From contig NZ_BAAAFC010000002.1 of NCBI RefSeq assembly GCF_039523335.1, positions 434,001 to 498,000 of the forward strand: a DNA stretch of 64,000 bases. The letters are read 5' to 3'. Below, one piece after another: positions 8,627 to 15,164 of this stretch. The notes below the pieces were generated by a model. It saw only the letters and a list, made by a program, of their open reading frames with translations, was not told the DNA's origin and did no database searches. How positions within the stretch are numbered: the first letter of the stretch is position 1; every line of letters begins with the position of its first letter. This stretch comes from Marinobacter szutsaonensis (lineage in GTDB: Bacteria; Pseudomonadota; Gammaproteobacteria; Pseudomonadales; Oleiphilaceae). The position numbers and the translations under genes were made by a program.

Positions 8627-10003
8627 ATGCAAATGTTCCACCGCAAGGACGGCGAAGAGCAGCCGTTCTGGCCCGCTGGCCCCTTCAAGATCCGGCTTCC
8701 GTTTGTCCATTACCGCTGGGAATTCGCGGAAATGGTCCAGGCCCTGATCATGTTCGTGGTCAGTCTGGCGATGATTCCCCTTCTTGAGAAGTACCTGGGC
8801 GTGCCCTACGACGTGGCGCTGGCCTACGTTGTCATCTGTGGTATCGGTTTCATGCTTCCGGCGCTTCTGGGGGTGCCGCTGGTACCGGGCTGGATTACTC
8901 CGGGTATTCCCGTGGTGCTGTTGTTCCTCGGCGATTATGAGCCGGGCCCCGAAGCCATTCAGGCGTTGTTTGCGCTGCAGTTCCTGGTGTTCATCATCTT
9001 CCTGGTGCTGGGAATTACCCGGCTGGGCAGCAAGCTGGTTGAGCTGATCCCCCGGTCCATGAAAGGCGGCATCATCATCGGTGCCGGTATTGCCGCCCTG
9101 ATGGGCGAAATCGAGGCTGGCGGCCGCCTGGCGAACACCCCGATCTCGCTGATTATTGGTGGCCTGGTGTGCCTGTACCTGATGTTCTCCGTGTCCTTCA
9201 AGGGCTTTGTCGAGACCAACTCCATTGCCCGCAAGATTGCCAATTACGGTATGGTGCCGGGCATGGTCGTGGCCATCCTGGTGGGCTTCGTCACCGGCGA
9301 GTACGAGGTGCCCAATGTGGAGTGGGGCATTACCAAACCGGCGTTTGACCAGCTCTGGAACTACCTGCCGTTTGCGGTCGGTTTCCCGGATTCCAGTGTG
9401 TTCCTGTACGCCATCCCGACCGCTGTGATTGCCTACGTTATTGCTTTCGGTGACATCGTGGTGGGCCAGTCCCTGATGAACCGTGTCGATCACCTGCGCA
9501 AGGATGAGGACATCGACAACAGCATCGACCGTGTGCACCTGGTCACCGCGATTCGCAACGGCGGCCATGCGTTCTTCGCACCGTATCCCGGCCTGGCCGG
9601 CCCGATCTGGACCGCGGTGACGGCGACCATGGCGGAGCGCTACAAGTATGGCCGCAATGCCATGGACTCCATCTACAGCGGTGGTGGCACCTTCTGGATT
9701 ACCGGTTTCATTGCCCTGTTCATCCTGCCGCTGGTGAGTTTCTTCCAGCCGGTACTGCCGATTGCACTGTCGCTGACTCTGCTGCTGACCGGTTACATCT
9801 GCCTGATGGTGGGCCTGGAGCAGCTCGAGAACAACACGGAGCGCGGCATCGCGGGCACCATGGGCGTGGTGCTGGCGGTCTATGGTGCAGGCTGGGGCCT
9901 GGCAACCGGCGCAGTGCTGTATTTCCTGATTGAGCGCACCCATATTCTCGGCTTCACGCCAGACCCGGAAGCACCGGGCGCTGAGCCGGTCAACGAGCAC
10001 TGA
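8627..10003 (+). CDS. Multipass inner-membrane permease, probably SLC23/SLC26-type fold
   Basis: A 458-residue protein with about 12 hydrophobic segments (the first near residues 38-53, the last near 425-445). It contains glycine-rich stretches typical of transporters: KGGIIIGAGIAALMGEIEAG and YVIAFGDIVVGQSLMN. The general appearance fits the nucleobase/ascorbate (NCS2) or SulP-like superfamily, but I cannot name a substrate. A GGAG lies eight bases before the ATG. It follows the acyl-CoA synthetase by 98 bases and may be expressed with it, which would suggest uptake of an organic acid; this is inference. It is followed by a clear intrinsic terminator. Confidence 0.7.
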   Translation: MQMFHRKDGEEQPFWPAGPFKIRLPFVHYRWEFAEMVQALIMFVVSLAMIPLLEKYLGVPYDVALAYVVICGIGFMLPALLGVPLVPGWITPGIPVVLLFLGDYEPGPEAIQALFALQFLVFIIFLVLGITRLGSKLVELIPRSMKGGIIIGAGIAALMGEIEAGGRLANTPISLIIGGLVCLYLMFSVSFKGFVETNSIARKIANYGMVPGMVVAILVGFVTGEYEVPNVEWGITKPAFDQLWNYLPFAVGFPDSSVFLYAIPTAVIAYVIAFGDIVVGQSLMNRVDHLRKDEDIDNSIDRVHLVTAIRNGGHAFFAPYPGLAGPIWTAVTATMAERYKYGRNAMDSIYSGGGTFWITGFIALFILPLVSFFQPVLPIALSLTLLLTGYICLMVGLEQLENNTERGIAGTMGVVLAVYGAGWGLATGAVLYFLIERTHILGFTPDPEAPGAEPVNEH

Positions 10004-10007
10004 AACT

Positions 10008-10034
10008 GATGCCGCCGCGTTCGGCGGCGGCATC
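10008..10034 (+). terminator. GC-rich stem-loop directly after permease stop
   Basis: GATGCCGCCGC and GCGGCGGCATC are perfect eleven-base arms with a five-base loop. There is no T-tract here; it stands in tandem with the classical terminator at 10052. Confidence 0.55.
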
Positions 10035-10051
10035 AACCCCTGTGTGTCCTT

Positions 10052-10078
10052 GGGAGGCCTGAGCGCCTCCCTTTTTTT
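10052..10078 (+). terminator. Rho-independent terminator
   Basis: GGGAGGC / GCCTCCC hairpin with a six-base loop followed by seven T residues. It ends the acyl-CoA synthetase-permease unit before the convergent DUF6448 gene. Confidence 0.9.
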
Positions 10079-10093
10079 GTTGCTCGGGCAGCT

Positions 10094-10681
10094 TCAGTGC
10101 CCGTGCTTACCTGCTCCAGCCGCCCCGTGAACAGCTTCTACGTAATGGATGTAGTCAACGTAGTCGGTCACGAAGTGGCGCCCTTCCTTGACACTCTGAT
10201 CGGCGCTGGCCAACGAGCTGTGGGCCTGGTCGTAGCGTTCCCGAATCCCGGTCTCTATTCTCCGGGTAATGTTTGCAATCAGCTGGTCAATCTCGCCGTT
10301 GCTGAGTGCTGCATCTGCAGCCTTCAATCCGGGGTCGATGTTCCCTGCCGGCTTGATCCCGGTAAAGGGTGCACCCTCGGAGGCACGATGAACCTTCACG
10401 AGTGTTGCAAAGAGGTGCTTGTCTGCAATTTTGCGTACCTTCTCGCTTTGGCCCCGGATGTCGCGGACATCGGCGAATACACGCCTGATCTCGGCCTCGT
10501 CCTCGGCGGGAACCCATTTCAGTAGTGGGGTAACATCACCGGCGTCGAGCGCTGCCCGGGCTTCGGTAATGACAGGGCCATCCATCGCATCGCAATGGGC
10601 CTGGGCATTACCTGCCAGCATGAGCCCCAGGAGGACGGCAGCACTTGCGGTAAAGGTGGCTTTTCGTAGTTTGGTTTTCAT
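10094..10681 (-). CDS. Secreted DUF6448-family protein
   Basis: A 195-residue protein with a lipobox-free signal peptide (MKTKLRKATF, hydrophobic core, then GNAQA before HCDAMDGP). The mature protein begins with the HCDAMDGPVI block that I associate with the DUF6448 family, followed by helical sequence and a C-terminus that is histidine-rich (YIHYVEAVHG, KHGH). The histidines at both ends could bind a metal; that is inference. GAGGAAAC precedes the ATG. It is located downstream of the AraC/QseBC regulators, and an eight-base inverted repeat lies in its upstream region. The function of the family is unknown to me. Confidence 0.82.
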   Translation of the reverse strand: MKTKLRKATFTASAAVLLGLMLAGNAQAHCDAMDGPVITEARAALDAGDVTPLLKWVPAEDEAEIRRVFADVRDIRGQSEKVRKIADKHLFATLVKVHRASEGAPFTGIKPAGNIDPGLKAADAALSNGEIDQLIANITRRIETGIRERYDQAHSSLASADQSVKEGRHFVTDYVDYIHYVEAVHGAAGAGKHGH

Positions 10682-10711
10682 GGACGTTTCCTCGCGTATT
10701 GTTGACTAGGA

Positions 10712-10736
10712 CAGGTTCCGATTTCGGTGGAACCTG
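10712..10736. promoter_or_regulatory. Inverted repeat upstream of DUF6448 gene
   Basis: CAGGTTCC and GGAACCTG are perfect eight-base arms with a nine-base spacer, about 30-55 bases before the leftward start codon. It could be an operator or a 5'-leader hairpin. Confidence 0.5.
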
Positions 10737-10771
10737 AGAACCAGCTTAGGGAAAACGCCCCGGGGAATCGT

Positions 10772-10851
10772 TCGCAAACGTGAAGTCAGACCGGGAGAGC
10801 GGCAGGCGTAAAAGATAGATAAAACAACGTATTACAGGTTCTCGTTTGCGA
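10772..10851. promoter_or_regulatory. Widely spaced inverted pair TCGCAAACG / CGTTTGCGA
   Basis: TCGCAAACG (10772-10780) and CGTTTGCGA (10843-10851) are exact reverse complements, 62 bases apart, in the gap between the DUF6448 gene and the AraC regulator gene. A spacing of about seven helical turns would suit a looping regulator. This is a candidate only. Confidence 0.35.
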
Positions 10852-10886
10852 GTGCGAAAAGTCGAACGCCATGGCTGCTCTCGCGA

Positions 10887-12035
10887 TCAGGGTTGGGTGC
10901 TGTTGTTTTCGTTGCGAGCGTGCATGCGGCGGTAATTGCTGGGGGTCAGGCCAGTGTTGTTCTTGAAAGCCGTATTGAAAACGGACTTGGAATTAAAGCC
11001 GGAATCGTACATCACCTGCAGGATGCTGGAAGTGTCCGCAGGATCGGCAAGCCGGCGCTTCGCCTCCTGTACGCGGTAGCCACTGACAAATTCGAAGAAA
11101 TTGCACCCGAACCCCTGGTTAATCGCTCGGGAGACCTCTCTGGGGTGGGCTCCGACTTTGTGAGCGAGCTGCTCCAGTGTGAGGTTCGAATGAAGATAGG
11201 GTTTCTCCTCTTCGATAAACTGTTCCAGTTTCTGTTTCAGGGTCTGATCAAACTCGGGAACTGTGGTGTCGTCCAGCAGGTTAGCCTGGTCGGCTGCCAG
11301 CCCTGTGAAAATAACCGGCTGTCGAAGTGCATTAACCATCAAGAAGTTGATGAACAGAAACCCGGTAACAGCGCCGGCCCCGGCCACCCACTCGGTTCCC
11401 GGCGCGCTCTTGAAGACATGGGCTGTCATGCAATAGAACATACTGACCGTCCAGGCTATTGCGTAGCCAATCAGAAGTAGTCTCAACCATGAGAGCTGTT
11501 TGTTTTCGATACTTGAAAAGACCTGTCGGAGGCTGAGGCCGAAGCGGTTGATGGTGCGAATGGTGGCGTACAGGTACCCGAGGAAAACAGCGTGAATGGC
11601 GACAGCGAGCAGAGGCGAGGTCAACACGCCCGGATGATCGCGCTCGTTCAGAATGCGGAGTTTTTCACCGGTTGGCTGCAAATAGTACTCGACCAGGAAA
11701 ATGGCACCGACGACCCAGAACAGTAGGGTGTGGACGAGATGCTCCTTACGCAGACGGAAATCCTGATACATCAGAGCCCGGGCGTATAAAAAGAGCGTGC
11801 CCGCCTGCAATAGCCCGACAAGGGTGCCGAGGTACGCCAGGTTGGGATGTAAAAGCGCCAGTCCGCTGCTGTAGAGAAAAATCTCTCCAAGCCCGGCCGC
11901 GAAGAAAACCAGTGTCGCCACAAGAAGCTGGTTGCTTACCAGTCGACTATTGGGTGGCAGCAACAAGAATACGGCCAGGCTCAGCGCCTGAATAATGCTG
12001 GTCAGCAGAATGAGGTCGGTCAAGGTCAGGTACAC
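10887..12035 (-). CDS. AraC-family regulator with N-terminal multi-spanning membrane domain
   Basis: Residues 1-250 hold about seven hydrophobic segments (for example LTDLILLTSIIQALSLAVFL at the start and the stretch GAVTGFLFINFLMV). Residues about 275-375 form an AraC-type DNA-binding domain (NLTLEQLAHKVGAHPREVSRAIN, then FEFVSGYRVQEAKRRL and ILQVMYDSGFNSKSVFNTAFKNNTGLTPSNYRR). It is therefore a membrane-tethered transcription factor. The gene overlaps the kinase gene in front of it by ten bases, so response regulator, kinase and this gene form one operon. A stimulus in the membrane or periplasm is implied but unknown. The downstream DUF6448 gene and the divergent redox genes are candidate targets. 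Confidence 0.9.
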   Translation of the reverse strand: MYLTLTDLILLTSIIQALSLAVFLLLPPNSRLVSNQLLVATLVFFAAGLGEIFLYSSGLALLHPNLAYLGTLVGLLQAGTLFLYARALMYQDFRLRKEHLVHTLLFWVVGAIFLVEYYLQPTGEKLRILNERDHPGVLTSPLLAVAIHAVFLGYLYATIRTINRFGLSLRQVFSSIENKQLSWLRLLLIGYAIAWTVSMFYCMTAHVFKSAPGTEWVAGAGAVTGFLFINFLMVNALRQPVIFTGLAADQANLLDDTTVPEFDQTLKQKLEQFIEEEKPYLHSNLTLEQLAHKVGAHPREVSRAINQGFGCNFFEFVSGYRVQEAKRRLADPADTSSILQVMYDSGFNSKSVFNTAFKNNTGLTPSNYRRMHARNENNSTQP

Positions 12036-13375
12036 GGGCCAGGATTCCTGCCGGCATGGGGCACATTGATTTCTACCTCAAAACCATCCGCCCGTCCGGT
12101 TGCCGGCGAACGCAAATGCAGGGTCATACCAGCACCGGAAGCAATGGCATCGGCTATGGCGAGCCCCAGGCCGGAGCCGGCTGCCTTGGTGTCGTGGCGG
12201 GAAAACCGATTTCGTAGCACGGCCAGTTGGCCAGGTGGCACGATGTCGCCTCCGTTGCAGACTCTCACTCTGCCATCGTCGGTCATGATGACGTCGACGG
12301 GCTGTTGCACGGAGCCGTGTTTCAGCGCGTTTTCGATCAGGTTGCGGGCCAGAATGGCAAAAGCATCCGGGTCGAGGAGGGAGTTCACCTCATGGTCCGG
12401 CACCGTCAGGCGAATCCGGCCAGGCGCCAGAGTTTCAAAGTCGCGGCTGATCATGGCGAGTATCGGCACAAGGTCATGCGGTTGTTGTGAGAGGGCGCCT
12501 CCGCCTTCGGCCTTCGCGAGCTCAAGCAGCTTGCCGGTCAATGTGGACAGGCCGCGCAATGCCTGTTCAACCTCAACCACATTCTTTTTCAGGTGCTGAT
12601 CCTCAAGCTGGGTTTTGAGTCGTTGTACCTTGGCCAAAGCCGTGGCCAGAGGGGTGCGCAATTCGTGAGCGCTGTTGGCGGTGAAACTCCGTTCTGCGTC
12701 AAGCGCGCGGTTCAGCCGCTCCAGCAGCCGGTTGACGGCAACCGCTGTCGGTTCGAATTCTTCGGGCAGCCGGTCTTTGTTCACGGGTGACAGGTCGCTG
12801 GCTCCCCGGGCTTCAATCGAGTGCTGGAATTCGATCACCGGGCGTAAGGAGAGCCGGACAACCCACCAGATTCCGAACAGACTGACCGGAATCAGGAAAA
12901 ACAGCGGTACCAGCAAAGCGATACCAGCTTCCAGAGCGGCCTCGCGCCGGTGGGCCAAAGGTTCGGCGACTTCGATGTAGAGGGTGTCGCTGACCGCCGA
13001 CGCCCCATAAATCCGGTGCGTGGATGTGTTGGTGAAGCCTTCGCGGGGCAATGCTGCAAATATACCGGGGTCGGCGTCGTGGGACTGGAGCAGGAGGTTG
13101 CCCTGGCGGTCCCTGACCACATAGGTGAGGTATTCGTCATGCTCTTTCAGAGCAGGGGCAGTCCGGTTTCCGGTATTGCTTTCCCGATTCAGGATGTCGG
13201 TAACGGCCAGCGGAAGAATGCGTTGGGCCGTTTCCTCAAGAGCGCTGTCGAATACTTCGTTCATTTCGTGCTGCGCCACCAACCCGGACGCGGCAACGCC
13301 CAGCAGCCACAGGAGAGTGGCTCCCAGGGTGAGTCCAATACCCAGGCGTTTTTGCAGGCTGCTGTTACGACTCAT
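12026..13375 (-). CDS. Two-component sensor histidine kinase, QseC/TctE-like
   Basis: A 449-residue membrane kinase. Transmembrane segments lie near residues 13-35 and 148-172, enclosing a periplasmic sensor domain of about 110 residues. A HAMP-like linker follows, then the HisKA box SFTANSAHELRTPLATALAKVQ with His237, an asparagine box (ARNLIENALKHG) and the glycine box GLGLAIADAIASG. It overlaps the response regulator gene by 11 bases. Paired with an OmpR-type regulator and adjacent to periplasmic redox proteins, it probably senses a metal or redox cue; the ligand cannot be read from the sequence. Confidence 0.93.
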   Translation of the reverse strand: MSRNSSLQKRLGIGLTLGATLLWLLGVAASGLVAQHEMNEVFDSALEETAQRILPLAVTDILNRESNTGNRTAPALKEHDEYLTYVVRDRQGNLLLQSHDADPGIFAALPREGFTNTSTHRIYGASAVSDTLYIEVAEPLAHRREAALEAGIALLVPLFFLIPVSLFGIWWVVRLSLRPVIEFQHSIEARGASDLSPVNKDRLPEEFEPTAVAVNRLLERLNRALDAERSFTANSAHELRTPLATALAKVQRLKTQLEDQHLKKNVVEVEQALRGLSTLTGKLLELAKAEGGGALSQQPHDLVPILAMISRDFETLAPGRIRLTVPDHEVNSLLDPDAFAILARNLIENALKHGSVQQPVDVIMTDDGRVRVCNGGDIVPPGQLAVLRNRFSRHDTKAAGSGLGLAIADAIASGAGMTLHLRSPATGRADGFEVEINVPHAGRNPGPCT

Positions 13376-14030
13376 GGGTTTCCAGGCGGTAGCCCATGCC
13401 CCGTACCGTTACGATGGCGTCGCGCCCCAGCTTTTTTCTCAAGCGGCTGACATAAACTTCAATGGTGTTGCTCTCGATTTCCGCCCCGAAGGCATACAGC
13501 CGGTCCTCCAGTTGCTGCCTCGAGAGCAGCATTCCGGGACGCTGGATGAAGCCCTCGAACAGGGCCCACTCGCGGGCCGTCAGTTCCACCGGCTGACCAT
13601 TGCACTGGATACGATGATCGCGAAGGTCCACCTCCAGGTTACCCACCTGTATCAGCGGATTGGGGTTGCCCCTGTAACGACGGGCGACGGCAGCCACACG
13701 GGCGGACAGTTCGGACAGATCAAAGGGTTTTATCAGATAGTCGTCGGCACCGGCATTCAGCCCCTCAATGCGGTCAGATACCTGGTCCCTGGCCGTAAGA
13801 ATAATCACCGGGGTGCTATTTCCGCTGGATCTGATGGTTTTCAGAAAATCCAGACCATGGCCATCCGGCAGCATCAGGTCGAGAAGGATCAGGTCGTAGG
13901 TGGTGGTTCGGAAGCTGGTTTCAGCAAATCTCAGTGACTGCACCCAGTCCACGGCATGGCCATCTTCGGTGATCTGATCCCGCACGGCCTCGCCCAGGCC
14001 CACAGTATCCTCCACCAGCAATATTCGCAT
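13365..14030 (-). CDS. OmpR/PhoB-family response regulator, QseB/TctD-like
   Basis: A 221-residue regulator with receiver acidic pocket MRILLVEDT, phosphoacceptor Asp51 (LILLDLMLPDG), and Lys101 in YLIKPF. The C-terminal winged helix has VELTAREWALFEGFIQRPGMLLSR and the recognition part EVYVSRLRKKLG. It is the first gene of the leftward operon with the kinase and the membrane AraC protein. AAGGTGA precedes the start. Three phased TTCAG/GTCAG repeats lie about 95-120 bases upstream of its start and in front of the divergent PepSY gene, the expected binding-site geometry for this family. Confidence 0.94.
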   Translation of the reverse strand: MRILLVEDTVGLGEAVRDQITEDGHAVDWVQSLRFAETSFRTTTYDLILLDLMLPDGHGLDFLKTIRSSGNSTPVIILTARDQVSDRIEGLNAGADDYLIKPFDLSELSARVAAVARRYRGNPNPLIQVGNLEVDLRDHRIQCNGQPVELTAREWALFEGFIQRPGMLLSRQQLEDRLYAFGAEIESNTIEVYVSRLRKKLGRDAIVTVRGMGYRLETHES

Positions 14031-14124
14031 AGCTCACCTTTGATGCGATTTGTGAAAAAGATACTACAGCCTGAACCTGACAACAGCCTTAAAAGTCAAG
14101 GATCGGCCCTCTTATCTGATCCGC

Positions 14125-14151
14125 TTCAGCTGGCGTTCAGGCCAGTGTCAG
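14125..14151 (+). promoter_or_regulatory. Three direct repeats with exact 11-bp period (response-regulator box)
   Basis: TTCAG at 14125-14129, TTCAG at 14136-14140 and GTCAG at 14147-14151 lie on one face of the helix, 47 bases before the PepSY gene start. OmpR-family regulators bind tandem half-sites with 10-11 bp period. The downstream promoter has a TAGATG-like -10 and no good -35, as in activated promoters. Confidence 0.55.
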
Positions 14152-14197
14152 CTTTGCGCCCCAGAATAGATGTTGTGGATTCAACAGGAGACATCCC

Positions 14198-14599
14198 ATG
14201 AAAACCAAACCTGTGATTATCAGCCTCGCGCTACTGTGCCTCAGTGCACTGGTGCTGGCGGACGATGATTGTGATGATCCGATGACTGACTGGCAGCCAC
14301 GGGAGCAGCTGCGTCAGAAACTGGAGGCGGAAGGCTGGACGGTTTACCGCATCAAGGTCGATGACGGTTGTTATGAAGTGAAGGGTATGGCCCCGGAAGG
14401 TTTTAGTGCCGAGGCATCGTTTGCACCGGCTACTTTCGAGCTGATGGATCTGGAGCGGGAAGACGATGACGACGAAGACGACGATGACGATAACAGAGAT
14501 GACCGAGGTGACGGCCAGGCCCGGGACAAGGCTCAAACCGATCGTCCGGTTCCCGGTAATGGCATCGTCAAGGGGCGCCCGACAGTGACCGTGGAATAA
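14198..14599 (+). CDS. Secreted PepSY-like small protein with Asp-rich tail
   Basis: A 133-residue protein with a signal peptide (MKTKPVIISLALLCLSALVLA). Residues about 32-80 match the short PepSY-type pattern (W-x-P-R-E-Q-L, AEGWTVYRIKVDDGCYEVK). Two cysteines, C25 and C58, could form a disulfide. A strongly acidic segment at residues 86-106 (ten or more Asp) could bind divalent cations. It is the first gene of the rightward redox operon, directly downstream of the phased repeats. PepSY proteins of this kind often accompany two-component systems and membrane reductases; the molecular role is not established. Confidence 0.82.
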   Translation: MKTKPVIISLALLCLSALVLADDDCDDPMTDWQPREQLRQKLEAEGWTVYRIKVDDGCYEVKGMAPEGFSAEASFAPATFELMDLEREDDDDEDDDDDNRDDRGDGQARDKAQTDRPVPGNGIVKGRPTVTVE

Positions 14600-14671
14600 C
14601 CCAGCCACTGTTTTATCCGCTGTTTCTGCAATTCAACGTGATGCCGGAAGTACGGTATGGAGAGGTACGGT

Positions 14672-15142
14672 ATGAAAAAGATTCTTCTTGCTCTGGGCCT
14701 GGCTGTCTCAGTCGCTTTGCCCGCTCTTGCTCAGGCTCGTGAAGTGACCTTCACAACCGAGTTACTCGATTACGGCGGAGATGGCGCCTACATGGCCCTC
14801 TACCTTACGGATTCGTCCGGGGCGTACCGGGGGACTCTCTGGGTCGCCGGCAAAAAGTCCAAGTACTACAAGCATCTGAGCGGCTGGGCCCGTGGCAGCA
14901 GGTTGGACCCTGCGGAATACGACGGGCTGACGGGAGCCAGCATCACCAGCGGCCGGACCCTGAAAATCACGCTTGATCTTGATGACGCATTGATTGACAG
15001 CGGCCATGAAGTTCGTGTCGACACTGCGGTTGAGGATATGCGGGACAACCGGGCCGATGTTGCGGTACCGCTGACCACCGAGGGCGCGGGCAAGCCGGTC
15101 TCCGGGCGGGGTTACGTTCGCTCGTTCCGCTACGATTTTTAA
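14672..15142 (+). CDS. Periplasmic DUF2271 protein with a flavinylation-like motif
   Basis: A 156-residue exported protein: signal peptide MKKILLALGLAVSVALPALA, then a beta-rich DUF2271 domain with YKHLSGWARG. Residues 84-90 read D-G-L-T-G-A-S, which fits the Dgx(t/s)(g/s)A(T/S) consensus at which ApbE attaches FMN in NqrC/RnfG-type proteins; Ser90 would be the acceptor. An upstream in-frame ATG at 14657 exists, but GGAGAGG before 14672 and the signal peptide decide the start. The gene sits between the PepSY protein and the membrane reductase. The proposed role is an extracytoplasmic flavin electron carrier fed by the reductase; this is inference, and no apbE gene is in the window. Confidence 0.85.
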   Translation: MKKILLALGLAVSVALPALAQAREVTFTTELLDYGGDGAYMALYLTDSSGAYRGTLWVAGKKSKYYKHLSGWARGSRLDPAEYDGLTGASITSGRTLKITLDLDDALIDSGHEVRVDTAVEDMRDNRADVAVPLTTEGAGKPVSGRGYVRSFRYDF

Positions 15143-15164
15143 TGGTTAGCCAGGAGCAAGTTTG

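Noticed and set aside
6807..10036. Two long minus-strand frames opposite the acyl-CoA synthetase and the permease
   Set aside because: Both are complementary shadows of clearly coding genes in GC-rich DNA.
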